DNA of 21,676 bases from assembly GCA_009786275.1 (NCBI GenBank), contig WQTL01000513.1:1-21676 (forward strand), read 5' to 3'. Positions 7,511 through 14,391 of this stretch are shown here, one piece after another. The notes beneath the pieces are model-generated. The model had not been told where the DNA came from. It ran no database searches and saw only the letters and a program-made list of their open reading frames with translations. Source of the stretch: Bacillota bacterium (lineage in GTDB: Bacteria; Bacillota; Clostridia; Oscillospirales; Acutalibacteraceae). Both the position numbers and the translations under genes were made by a program. Each line of letters opens with the position of its first letter. Position 1 is the stretch's first letter.

Positions 7511-8921
7511 AGGGATTTCCTCCGTTTCTGTAATCGTCCACCAGGGTGCGGGCGAGGTCGGCCTTCTCCCGCAGGGCGCGCAGTACCTTCTCGTCCACGG
7601 TGCCCCGCGCGGTCAGGTAGATGTAGGTACATTTGTGGTCCTGTCCCACCCGGTGTATCCGCGCCCGCACCTGTTCGTGGTTGCTCATGCTGTAGTCGGT
7701 GCTGTAAAGCACCATCGTGCTGGCGGCGGTGAGGGTGATGCCCTGCCCGGCGGTGGCGATCTGGCCGACGAACACCTGCACCTCCGGGTCGTTCTGGAAA
7801 GCCGCGATCTGCTCTTTGCGGTCTTTGACGTCGCCGCGCACACAGGAGCAGCGGATTTGCTTCTGCTCCAGCAGCTTGCAAATGGCGTCGATCTCCGGCA
7901 CGAAGCGGGCGACGACTACCAGCTTCCCGCCTTCCTCGGTGACCTGCTCCACGATGTCCTCCAGCGCGGCCAGCTTCGCCTTGCTGATTTGTTGCAGCTT
8001 GCCGTCGTCGGGTTTGATGAACCCGCCGGTCAACTGCGACAGCCGCATGAGCCGAGTGAGGATGTTGCTGGCCGTCACGGTGTCCTCCGCGCTGAGTTCC
8101 GCGAAGGAATCCCGGACGAGGTCCCGGTACGCCTTGAGGGCCTTGGGCTCCAGGTCCACCAGCCGGATGATGTCCACCATGGGAGGCAGGTCGAGGCAGT
8201 CTGCCTTCGTCGCCCGGAACGCGATGCAGTGCAGCCGCTGGGTGAACTCCGGCTCCATATGCTTCTTCAACGCCAACTGTGAGGGGAAGTAGCCCTGCTC
8301 GAAGTAGCGGCTGCGGAAGCGGTAGAAGCTGGTGCCGTAGATGGCGGGGTTCAGGAAGCGGTACTGCGAATAGACATCCACGGCCTTGTTGGTGATGATC
8401 GTGCCGGTGAGCAGCAGCTTGAAACATTTCTCATTGCCGAACTTGTGCATGAACTTGCTGGCGTTGGTGGTGTGGCTCTTGATTTTGTGCGACTCGTCCG
8501 CAATCACCAGGTCGGGCTTCCAGCCCAAAAGGGCCTCCTCCAGCCGCCAGGCCGATTCGTAGTTGACCACGGCTACTTGCAGGCCGGGGCCAGTAATGCG
8601 CCCCAGGGCTTGGGCTTTCTGCTCGCTGCTGCCGGTGAGCACTTGCAGGGTGTAGGGGAAGTCGGCCCACTTGGCGAACTCCTCTTCCCACACGCCGAGG
8701 ATGGACAGCGGGGCGACAATGAGCGCGCGCTTGGCGCGGCCCGTCTGCCATAGCGCGCCCGCGATGGCGATGCTGGTGATCGTCTTGCCGGTCCCCATCT
8801 CCATCAGCAGCGCCGCGCCGGGGGAGGCGTCCTCCGTGAACAGGCGCGTGGCAAAGGTGAATGCTTCCTGCTGGTGGGCGTAGGGGGCGGCACGGATGGG
8901 CATTTGGATTTGTTGGATCAT
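7503..8921 (-). CDS. SNF2-type phage DNA helicase / ATPase
   Basis: A 472-residue superfamily 2 ATPase of the SNF2 group. Visible motifs: a Q-like region HQQEAF at 16-21, Walker A EMGTGKT at 41-47, motif Ia region LIVAPLSIL at 67-75, DESH at 142-145 (Walker B), LTGT at 171-174 (motif III), then in the second lobe ATAGQGITLT (motif V) and EQVRARIHRVGQ (motif VI with the arginine finger). Both lobes are complete and the length is typical for the single-domain phage version. Such proteins move along duplex DNA and are regular members of Firmicute prophage replication modules. The ATG at 8921 has GGGAG upstream. It follows the small HTH gene after 17 bases and overlaps the coiled-coil gene at its stop. 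Confidence 0.94.
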   Translation of the reverse strand: MIQQIQMPIRAAPYAHQQEAFTFATRLFTEDASPGAALLMEMGTGKTITSIAIAGALWQTGRAKRALIVAPLSILGVWEEEFAKWADFPYTLQVLTGSSEQKAQALGRITGPGLQVAVVNYESAWRLEEALLGWKPDLVIADESHKIKSHTTNASKFMHKFGNEKCFKLLLTGTIITNKAVDVYSQYRFLNPAIYGTSFYRFRSRYFEQGYFPSQLALKKHMEPEFTQRLHCIAFRATKADCLDLPPMVDIIRLVDLEPKALKAYRDLVRDSFAELSAEDTVTASNILTRLMRLSQLTGGFIKPDDGKLQQISKAKLAALEDIVEQVTEEGGKLVVVARFVPEIDAICKLLEQKQIRCSCVRGDVKDRKEQIAAFQNDPEVQVFVGQIATAGQGITLTAASTMVLYSTDYSMSNHEQVRARIHRVGQDHKCTYIYLTARGTVDEKVLRALREKADLARTLVDDYRNGGNPYG

Positions 8922-8938
8922 AAATTTTCTCCCTGCGC

Positions 8939-9256
8939 TTATTTTCGAGCGCCAAAGGCTTCAAGGATTTCTCGGAAGATTTCCGCGTCCGGGCCATCGC
9001 TTTCAATGACCCTGGTCAATGCCTCCTGTTGCTGGCGGCTGAGTATGTTCTTGTTCGGGCGGTACCAGCCCGGCAACCCAACCCCGCCGCCATTTCCCTG
9101 ATAGGTTTCCAGAGGGTAATCCTTTGTGAGCGCAAGGATATCGCGATTAACCGTGCTGCGGCTGACCTGCAGTTCAGCTGCAAGACGCGGTACGGTATCC
9201 CAACGTCGGCCATTGAGAATGCGCATAATTTCGGCCCGGCGTTCGTTCGCGCTCAT
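8939..9256 (-). CDS. Small helix-turn-helix regulator
   Basis: A 105-residue protein. Residues 3-50 form a DeoR/HTH_11-like winged helix: ERRAEIMRILNGRRWDTVPRLAAELQVSRSTVNRDI contains the usual tri-helical pattern, with the recognition helix around SRSTVNRDIL. A glycine-rich wing (NGGGVGLPGWY) follows, then a helical tail. There is no ligand domain, unlike full DeoR or WYL repressors, so it is either a phage regulator or a DNA-binding helper. The ATG at 9256 follows AAGGAGGTG, a very strong ribosome site. It is first in the replication operon, about 100 bases after the leader hairpin, and may regulate its own operon. An AAACAT/ATGTTT inverted repeat at 9302-9326 is a possible operator. Confidence 0.8.
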   Translation of the reverse strand: MSANERRAEIMRILNGRRWDTVPRLAAELQVSRSTVNRDILALTKDYPLETYQGNGGGVGLPGWYRPNKNILSRQQQEALTRVIESDGPDAEIFREILEAFGARK

Positions 9257-9301
9257 GGATTACACCTCCTTCCCCTTGGGCTCGCCTCTACTCTAAACCC
9301 C

Positions 9302-9326
9302 AAACATAGCAGGTAATGACATGTTT
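9302..9326. promoter_or_regulatory. Inverted repeat, possible operator
   Basis: AAACAT (9302-9307) and ATGTTT (9321-9326) are inverted copies 13 bases apart, upstream of the HTH gene. This is a weak call: the arms are only 6 bp and AT-rich, and no good promoter overlaps them. Confidence 0.25.
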
Positions 9327-9357
9327 AAAAATCTTCACATTCCCATAAATCGGAACA

Positions 9358-9427
9358 ACAAAAAAGACCGGGAGTGTACGCAAAAGCAAACAGTAAAACA
9401 CTGTGCTTTGCGTCCACTCCCGGTCTT
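9358..9427 (-). terminator. Long-stem rho-independent terminator in the operon leader
   Basis: A 13-bp perfect base stem (9364-9376 with 9415-9427) continues through ACGCAAA/TTTGCGT and further pairs up to a small loop at 9394-9400. On the minus strand it is followed by TTTTTT. It lies between the zinc-ribbon gene and the replication operon, so it can stop read-through into the operon or act as a switch together with the upstream leader folds. Confidence 0.8.
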
Positions 9428-9534
9428 AGCAGGTGGTTGACACTTCGCAAAGGTACAGAGGCGGTGCGAGTATTCACGACCCGTGTACCCTTTTGTCTAT
9501 GGCGAAGGCACCCCTATAGGTGACTCAGTCAAAT
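9428..9534 (-). ncRNA. Structured leader RNA / attenuator candidate
   Basis: Read on the minus strand, GGTACA (9489-9484) pairs with TGTACC (9457-9452), enclosing a smaller CGGGT/ACTCG hairpin. Next, TTTGCG (9451-9446) can pair with CGCAAA (9412-9407), which is also part of the terminator stem at 9358-9427. The two pairings exclude each other, as in attenuators. No convincing leader peptide is seen. The arrangement recalls leaders of regulated cargo genes in Firmicute mobile elements, but I cannot confirm identity. Confidence 0.5.
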
Positions 9535-9563
9535 AGACTACTCGTATATTCAGTTTTAGTCAA
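9535..9563 (-). promoter_or_regulatory. Possible promoter for the leader RNA
   Basis: TTGACT (9558-9563) and TAGTCT (9535-9540) are 17 bases apart on the minus strand. The -35 is good and the -10 weak. The -35 overlaps the stop codon of the zinc-ribbon gene. It would start transcription right before the structured leader. Confidence 0.4.
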
Positions 9564-9916
9564 TTTCTGGGTTTGTTTTTCTTCAATAGCCAAGTGCGAC
9601 CCGTTAGCAGGTTAGCGCCGAAAAACTGATTTGATTTGTTGCACCGTGCGGTTATAATGGTATCGACTGGTTGGAGGTTGCAGATATAGCTTCCACATCC
9701 ACACGGGCATCTGAGCTTTATTTCGGGTATCTCGTCCTCATCGTTTTTCCTCGCCCTCCTGCCCGAACGCTTCTTACTGACTTTCTGCGACTTCAAATCA
9801 ACGCTGTAATGGCCGCCGCAGTCTGAACAAACTATCGTGACCACTGTTCCGTCCTCGCCGGACAGTGGGCCGATGGCAGTATAGCAGTACGGGCAGGCAA
9901 TCGCTGTTTTGTCCAT
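9560..9916 (-). CDS. Double zinc-ribbon protein of unknown function
   Basis: A 118-residue protein. Residues 8-36 hold CPYC and CSDC, a classic zinc ribbon. A basic linker follows (KKRSGRRARK, about 48-57), then an acidic stretch, then CPCGC at about 69-73 and a single Cys near 91, which may form an incomplete second ribbon. The ATG at 9916 is preceded by GAGGAGG. It is the last of three minus-strand genes that start near the divergent control region. The ribbons and basic linker suggest nucleic-acid binding; no enzyme motif is visible. Base composition is clearly lower in GC than the phage module downstream. Confidence 0.65.
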   Translation of the reverse strand: MDKTAIACPYCYTAIGPLSGEDGTVVTIVCSDCGGHYSVDLKSQKVSKKRSGRRARKNDEDEIPEIKLRCPCGCGSYICNLQPVDTIITARCNKSNQFFGANLLTGRTWLLKKNKPRN

Positions 9917-9941
9917 TCAGACCATCCTCCTCAACGTCATC

Positions 9942-10004
9942 CTATATGTGAAACAAAGATTCCTTTGCTGTCGAGTATTTTTCGCGGACGAGGCAATCAA
10001 TCAT
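9942..10004 (-). CDS. Possible 20-residue small protein
   Basis: A short ATG frame (begins MIDCLVREK) fills the gap between the TPR-like gene (stop at 10046) and the zinc-ribbon gene (start at 9916). The ribosome site is poor (GAGAGTGG). The start lies in a GGCAAT/ATTGCC hairpin (9992-10008). It may be chance; listed because it occupies the only sizeable gap in the minus-strand group. Confidence 0.22.
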   Translation of the reverse strand: MIDCLVREKYSTAKESLFHI

Positions 10005-10045
10005 TGCCACTCTCTTAATTCCCCTGTGTTCCAGTTCGCTCCGTT

Positions 10046-10447
10046 CTATTCTGATATGATTGCTTCGGCTCGGTTAAAGCACCGAATAGCTTCTTGCTTA
10101 TACCCATTCTTTTTAAGATGAATTCCGATAAAGGTCAAGGTATCGCAGTCAATATTAAAATCATGCCGCGTGTACCTATCAACGATTGCCTCCAGTATTT
10201 CAGCGGCTCTTGGGGCACCGCTTTCCCGGCAGGTTCTGCAATAATCCGGGAACTTCATTAATATTGCCTTGAGCTTGTCAGGCTTAGCGGTTAGGAAGTC
10301 CAGACTCTCATTTCGGATTTCGGCTGTTAACAGCTGCTCTGTTTTACGCTTTTCCGCAAGCCTTTTGATAACCGCGCTGGTTTCTGGATCGTCACAGTCG
10401 ATCATGCTGGCGAGTTCGCTGTCAAGGCCCCTCCTGAAATCATTCAT
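10046..10447 (-). CDS. Small helical protein with a TPR-like end
   Basis: A 133-residue protein, not recognised by family. The ATG at 10447 is chosen because it overlaps the stop of the repressor-like gene (ATGAATGA); a frame 12 codons longer exists inside that gene. It is nearly all helical. The C-terminal segment NGYKQEAIRCFNRAEAI is a good match to a TPR helix pair, and a CRTC pair occurs near the middle (FPDYCRTCRESG). Being coupled to a repressor-like gene, it may be a partner or antagonist of that protein (inference). Confidence 0.6.
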   Translation of the reverse strand: MNDFRRGLDSELASMIDCDDPETSAVIKRLAEKRKTEQLLTAEIRNESLDFLTAKPDKLKAILMKFPDYCRTCRESGAPRAAEILEAIVDRYTRHDFNIDCDTLTFIGIHLKKNGYKQEAIRCFNRAEAIISE

Positions 10448-10886
10448 CTTGAGCACCTTCGCTTTCTGCCGGATTATCGGCATTCAATCCCAAAGCGTAC
10501 TGATTGCACAGTTCGCCTAAAGCATCATGGCCGCTTCTCATCAATACCAAGGAGAGTTCTGAGAGCGTCTCCTTGGATAGATGGGAAAAAATGATCCGTG
10601 AATCGCTGTCCGTTTTTTCTTCGGTAATTGCGGGAACGGTGTCCGTTGTTGCCCAAGAGGACCCTTTCGGTGAATACAGCGCGTTCAGGCTTGTTCCCAT
10701 TGCCAGCGCAATCCGCGCAGCGGTGTCGATTTTTGCTTTGCCCTCATTGAGTTCGAAGAAAGCATAAATCGTCCTGTACTGCAAGACATCCCGACCGCAG
10801 ATTCTTTCGATGTCCATATACGTCATATCGCCAAGAAGCTCTTTGCCATGGAAAGACAAAACGGATTCCTTTTCTTTCTTATCCAA
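10440..10886 (-). CDS. Repressor-like protein with a divergent HTH
   Basis: A 148-residue protein from a TTG at 10886 preceded by AAGGGGG with a 9-base gap. A GTG ten codons upstream has no ribosome site. The N-terminal 70 residues read like a divergent Cro/CI-type helix-turn-helix (MTYMDIERICGRD, then KIDTAARIALAMGTSLNALY, the usual helix 4-5 ending of XRE proteins), although the recognition helix region (QYRTIYAFFELNEG) is atypical. The second half is acidic and helical and may dimerise. It lies divergent to the XRE/RepA pair across a 430-base control region and would be a candidate lysogeny or copy-control regulator. Confidence 0.55.
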   Translation of the reverse strand: MDKKEKESVLSFHGKELLGDMTYMDIERICGRDVLQYRTIYAFFELNEGKAKIDTAARIALAMGTSLNALYSPKGSSWATTDTVPAITEEKTDSDSRIIFSHLSKETLSELSLVLMRSGHDALGELCNQYALGLNADNPAESEGAQDE

Positions 10887-10947
10887 TTGAACTAACCCCC
10901 TTTCTTGGGAATTCACTCAAGATTCACAATATATCGCTGAAATGTGC

Positions 10948-10976
10948 TTGACAACCGCTGTATCTTGTGGTAATAT
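10948..10976 (+). promoter_or_regulatory. Strong sigma-A promoter for the structured RNA
   Basis: TTGACA (10948-10953), 17-base spacer, TAATAT (10971-10976). This is a near-consensus promoter on the plus strand. No start codon with a ribosome site follows for over 300 bases, so the product is either an RNA or a long leader for the XRE gene. Its -35 overlaps the upstream region of the divergent repressor-like gene. Confidence 0.8.
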
Positions 10977-10982
10977 ATACAG

Positions 10983-11130
10983 GAAGATGAAGAGACGGAA
11001 TCGCCGCCAACAAAGTGGCGTCATGATCTTCGTCCCCGCCCGTGAATCGCTCCGGCTCAATGGTAACGATTCACGGGTGCTTCATTGCCCGAAAATGAAT
11101 TAACATTCATTTTCGGAAGTCGGGCAACTA
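10983..11130 (+). ncRNA. Candidate structured non-coding RNA
   Basis: Downstream of the promoter the strand folds into a series of hairpins: 10986-10993 with 11027-11034 (8 bp, one G-U) enclosing a CGCC/GGCG stem; 11039-11049 with 11067-11077 (11 bp perfect); and 11089-11100 with 11105-11116 (12 bp perfect, loop TAAC). TTGCCCGA (11085-11092) can instead pair with TCGGGCAA (11120-11127), excluding the last hairpin. No clear T-run ends the RNA, so the 3' end is uncertain. No open frame with a ribosome site is seen. It could be a regulatory RNA, an origin-linked structure or a switchable leader. Confidence 0.5.
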
Positions 11131-11259
11131 CCCGTATGATATATTAACACATTCTGAATTAAAAGTCAAGCTATTCAGCAGAAAAAATTTATTTAGATAG
11201 AACGCCGTCAAGTATGGGCGTATAACGATGAATGTAGATACATTTTTCAGCCATTCCCC

Positions 11260-11288
11260 TTGACAACTTACTCGACTGAGTATATACT
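11260..11288 (+). promoter_or_regulatory. Sigma-A promoter and operator of the XRE/RepA pair
   Basis: TTGACA (11260-11265), 17-base spacer, TATACT (11283-11288), about 30 bases before the XRE start codon. The spacer contains the dyad TACTC-gact-GAGTA (11269-11282), well placed for repressor binding between -35 and -10. The XRE protein encoded just downstream is the natural candidate for autoregulation (inference). Confidence 0.85.
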
Positions 11289-11319
11289 AGGTGTGCAAGA
11301 TGTCAGGGGGTAAGACCGT

Positions 11320-11610
11320 ATGCCATATCAAAAGGTGCTGTCCGAACAATCCATACTCCGGCGGGCCAGGGCGAAGTTGGGGCTGTCCCAGCAGCAGGTC
11401 GCGGATAAAGCGCGAATCCACATGCAGCAATACCAGAAGTTCGAGACGGGAACGCGAAACCTGTCCTCGGCTACGTTTGACATTGCCTGCCGGGTGCTGG
11501 AGGCCCTGGAAATGGACGTTGTCCGCTATTTCCACGGTGGGTATGTGCTGTCGGAGGAATATTACGAGCTACCATTGAAAGAGGAGGAAGATAAAAATGC
11601 CGAGCATTAA
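11320..11610 (+). CDS. XRE-family transcriptional regulator
   Basis: A 96-residue protein with a clear Cro/CI helix-turn-helix at residues 12-68: LRRARAKLGLSQQQVADKAR, then HMQQYQKFETGTRNLSSATF and a final helix. Only a short acidic tail (KEEEDKNAEH) follows, so it is a single-domain DNA-binding protein. The ATG at 11320 follows AGGGGG with a 9-base gap. Its promoter contains an operator-like dyad. The last 14 bases overlap the start of the RepA-like gene, so both proteins are made together. The pair looks like a control-plus-initiator unit of a mobile element. Confidence 0.88.
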   Translation: MPYQKVLSEQSILRRARAKLGLSQQQVADKARIHMQQYQKFETGTRNLSSATFDIACRVLEALEMDVVRYFHGGYVLSEEYYELPLKEEEDKNAEH

Positions 11611-12571
11611 AGCCGACGCGCAGGGCTTGATAGCGACTAAGCCCGCCAGCCATTTCGGGACGAGCGAGCCTGCGTTTCTATGGAAGCCCTTTCTGCCTTA
11701 TAAAAAGCTGGTAGTGCTTCAAGGAGAGAGCGGTATCGGCAAGAGCAGTTTCATTTTGCACATCGCCTCGCTGCTGTCCAATGGCGAGCCCATGCCCTTC
11801 GACGAAAACGGGCGCCCAAGCGAAACGAGCGAGATTCTTTACTTTAACAAAGAGGATGATATTGAGGAAACGATCAACCCTCGCCTGGTCACCATGGGAG
11901 CGAACCTCGACCGTTTTCATTTCGTCAGCGAGGCATTCTATCTGGACGATGACTGCAAGCGGCTCGAAGCGACCATCAGCAAACTCTGTGCCCGTCTGGT
12001 GATATTTGACCCGCTGACCACATTCCTGAGCGGCAAACACAACATGAACACAGCGCAGAGCGTGGGAAACCTCATGCGGGCCTTGAGCCGGGCCGCGTTC
12101 AACACCGGGGCAGCCATTGTCGTGGTTTGCCATTTGGTCAAAAACGCCTCTGGCAAGGAGATTGACCGCCACCTGGGTTCGTCGGACATCATCAACGCCG
12201 CTCGCAGCGTTCTTTCCGCGACGCGGGACAGCGACGACAGCGATGTCGTGACTGTGAAGCACCTGAAAAGCACCCTGGCGAAACGGGCGCGGCCTTTCCA
12301 GTATGAGATTGTCGGGAATGGTGTGCTGCATTTCTACAGCGACGATGAATACGACTTATTTGATGATGAAGTACCCGCCGCGAAGATCGACAGGGCAAAA
12401 GATATGTTAATGCAGATATTATCCGAAGGGGCCAGGCCGCAGCCAGAAATCAAGGCCATGTTCGAGCGCATGAATATCTGCGGCTGGCGCACGGTGGAAA
12501 CAGCCAAGTGTGAGATCGGTATAAAGCAGGATTACGGCGATGGCGGCGTCTCCTATTGGTATCTGCAATAG
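11597..12571 (+). CDS. RepA-like hexameric ATPase (AAA_25)
   Basis: A 324-residue RecA-fold ATPase related to the RepA helicases of mobile elements. Walker A GESGIGKS is at 43-50, LYFNKEDD at 81-88 carries the catalytic acidic residue, Walker B LVIFDP has D138, and VVCHLVK at 176-182 matches the His motif of this family. The last 75 residues (from about 250) resemble a winged helix, as in phage and plasmid members. The ATG at 11597 is preceded by GAGGAGGAAG and overlaps the XRE gene. It likely loads or unwinds DNA at an element origin. GGGTACCGCAA repeats begin at its stop codon, consistent with an origin nearby (inference). Confidence 0.88.
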   Translation: MPSIKADAQGLIATKPASHFGTSEPAFLWKPFLPYKKLVVLQGESGIGKSSFILHIASLLSNGEPMPFDENGRPSETSEILYFNKEDDIEETINPRLVTMGANLDRFHFVSEAFYLDDDCKRLEATISKLCARLVIFDPLTTFLSGKHNMNTAQSVGNLMRALSRAAFNTGAAIVVVCHLVKNASGKEIDRHLGSSDIINAARSVLSATRDSDDSDVVTVKHLKSTLAKRARPFQYEIVGNGVLHFYSDDEYDLFDDEVPAAKIDRAKDMLMQILSEGARPQPEIKAMFERMNICGWRTVETAKCEIGIKQDYGDGGVSYWYLQ

Positions 12572-12673
12572 GGTACCGCAACAGGGGGTACCGCAAAACT
12601 TTTCTGTGTGTTTTGCGGTAGTGTCAGGCCCTGTAAGCCGCTATATTCTTGGCTTTTCCAGGGGGTACCGCAA
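12571..12673. repeat. GGGTACCGCAA repeat cluster, iteron-like
   Basis: Three direct copies of GGGTACCGCAA lie at 12571-12581, 12586-12596 and 12663-12673, with an inverted part (TTTTGCGGTA) at 12611-12620. The last copy continues into another ACCGCAA. They start on the stop codon of the RepA-like gene. Spacing is irregular, so they are not typical plasmid iterons. They may be binding sites for the RepA-like protein or the XRE protein. Confidence 0.55.
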
Positions 12674-12795
12674 GACCGCAAGGGAAAACGCGGGAATGGT
12701 TTATGGCCGTAGGAGGCTTGCCTGGCAGAATTTCATTGCTGCACGATTCCCCCATAGCTGAACGATTCGTCCAACGCGCCCCCGAAAACGAAAAA

Positions 12796-12850
12796 AAGGG
12801 GCCGGGCAGAGCCGAAATGCACTAGGCAAATCGGCCCCGCCCGGCCCCTT
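12796..12850 (-). terminator. Strong terminator downstream of the recombinase
   Basis: A 12-bp perfect stem (12796-12807 with 12839-12850) extends through a further GGGCCGA/TCGGCTC stem with one G-U pair. On the minus strand a T7 run follows (A-run at 12791-12797 on the plus strand). It separates the convergent RepA and recombinase units. From 12674 to 12795 I see no gene. Confidence 0.85.
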
Positions 12851-12857
12851 AAATGCC

Positions 12858-12884
12858 GAAAAGCCCAGTGTTACTGGGCTTTTC
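12858..12884. terminator. Bidirectional hairpin terminator at the recombinase stop
   Basis: GAAAAGCCCAGT and ACTGGGCTTTTC form a perfect 12-bp stem with a 3-base loop. Each strand has a TTTT in the descending arm. It covers the last codons and stop of the recombinase gene and can work for both converging units. Confidence 0.75.
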
Positions 12885-14391
12885 GAGGCTTTGACGTTGT
12901 ATCCAAACCAACGTCTTTAGATGGTGCGCCGGTCGCACACGTATCCGAACGGTTAACGGTTTCCATTATATCATGCAGCGATATGGTTTTGCAACCCTTT
13001 TTGTAGTTAAACGTCAAAATAATTTTGTCGTCGTAGAGGTAGACCGAATTCACGAAGCCGTCAATCAGCCGCTGGCGCTGTTCCGGCTTGGTCACATCCA
13101 GCTTCCGATAACGGCAAATCCAGAATAGCACCTGCTCGCGTGTGAGCAGCGGGCGCTGCATTTCCTCTTGCAAGATTTTTACTTTCAGATCGTCTTTCTC
13201 GGCTTCCAGCTTGTCCAAGCGCTGCTTGGTCGAGCTATTGAAAATGCCCTGCTGAATCGCGTTGAGCATGTTTTCAATGCTCGTTTCTGTTTCAGCCAGT
13301 TGCGCTTTGTATCGCGGCAAATCGACATTTTCGCGCTCCTGCAATTCCATCACTAGGTCGGCAATGTACTCCACAACAGCGTCATCCATCAGCATTTTCA
13401 CTGTCTCAGTTACTACCAAATCCTCAATCCAGCCCTTCTGCACGGTCTTTTTTGGGCAGGTTTTTTTGTGCTTCGCGGTCGAGCACTTGTAGTATTGATG
13501 GATTCTGCCCGTGTGGCTGGTGCCGCTTTCGCCAATCATGAACGCGCCGCACAGCCCGCAGTATAACTTCAAAGAGAGCAGATAAAGTTCCTCTTTCGCC
13601 TTGAAACGCGCCGGAGCCTTCTTGTTTTTCTCCAAGCGGGCCTGCACCCGGTCAAACAAATCCTGCGGCACAATCGCCGGTATCCCGCCCGGCTGTACCA
13701 CATCGCGATAGCTGTACTCGCCGATATACCTGCGGTTGTGCAGCATACGCTTCACGCAGTCGATGCTCATGGGGAGACTGCGATTCGTACGGATGTCCTT
13801 CGAGTTCAGCCAACGCACAAGGTCGGCGATGGTTGCGCCCTTGTCGTAGCGTTTAAAAGCTTCGAGCACAGATGACGCAGTATGCGTGTCAATTTGGTAG
13901 TATTGCTCGCTGTCAACCGTGTAGCCCACAGGTAAGCTGCCGCCGTTGTATTTGCCCTTCAGCGCGTTCTCCGTCATGCCACGGATCACTTTTTCCGAAA
14001 GCTCGGCGGAGTAAAACTCGGCATAGCCCTCAAGCAAAGACTCCAGCAAAATGCCCGTGGAATCCTCGGCGATGGTTTCCCGTGCGGATGTCACCTTCAC
14101 GCCGTTCTTGCGCAGGATGGCCTTGTAATGCGCAGAATCGTAGCGATTTCTCGCAAACCTGTCCAGCTTCCAGACGATTACGACATCGAAAAGCCCCTTC
14201 GCGCTGTCCTTGATCATGCGCTGGAACTCGGGCCGGTTGTCCGTTTTCGCAGAGAGCGCGCGGTCGATATAGGTATTCAAAATGGTGATGCCGTTCTTTT
14301 CGGCGAACTCCTTGCACTCGCGCAACTGGCCTTCAATGCTCTCCTCCCGCTGGCTGTCGGAACTGTAGCGGGCATAGATTACTCCCGTCAA
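12871..14391 (-). CDS. Large serine recombinase
   Basis: A 506-residue site-specific recombinase. The N-terminal resolvase domain (1-150) contains YARYSSDSQREESI with the nucleophile Ser at 10 (YxRxS), and VVIVWKLDRFARN with the conserved Arg residues. The recombinase domain follows (about 165-290), then a zinc-ribbon domain with CGLCG and CSTAKHKKTC, then a long coiled coil (about 350-430) of the type that controls direction of integration. Length and order are those of phage and ICE integrases. The start is TTG at 14391 with AGGAGGAG upstream, overlapping the XRE stop in TTGA. It would integrate and excise the element. I cannot identify the attachment core from this window alone. Confidence 0.95.
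   Translation of the reverse strand: MTGVIYARYSSDSQREESIEGQLRECKEFAEKNGITILNTYIDRALSAKTDNRPEFQRMIKDSAKGLFDVVIVWKLDRFARNRYDSAHYKAILRKNGVKVTSARETIAEDSTGILLESLLEGYAEFYSAELSEKVIRGMTENALKGKYNGGSLPVGYTVDSEQYYQIDTHTASSVLEAFKRYDKGATIADLVRWLNSKDIRTNRSLPMSIDCVKRMLHNRRYIGEYSYRDVVQPGGIPAIVPQDLFDRVQARLEKNKKAPARFKAKEELYLLSLKLYCGLCGAFMIGESGTSHTGRIHQYYKCSTAKHKKTCPKKTVQKGWIEDLVVTETVKMLMDDAVVEYIADLVMELQERENVDLPRYKAQLAETETSIENMLNAIQQGIFNSSTKQRLDKLEAEKDDLKVKILQEEMQRPLLTREQVLFWICRYRKLDVTKPEQRQRLIDGFVNSVYLYDDKIILTFNYKKGCKTISLHDIMETVNRSDTCATGAPSKDVGLDTTSKPRKAQ

Noticed and set aside
7327..8427. 366-codon frame on the minus strand in another frame
   Set aside because: Lies inside the SNF2 helicase gene; low-complexity Arg/Ala/Gly product from GC-rich shift frames.
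11678..12331. 217-codon frame on the minus strand
   Set aside because: Antisense to the RepA-like ATPase with intact Walker motifs.
12540..12761. 73-codon frame on the plus strand
   Set aside because: Overlaps the end of the RepA-like gene and consists of translated repeat copies; no ribosome site.
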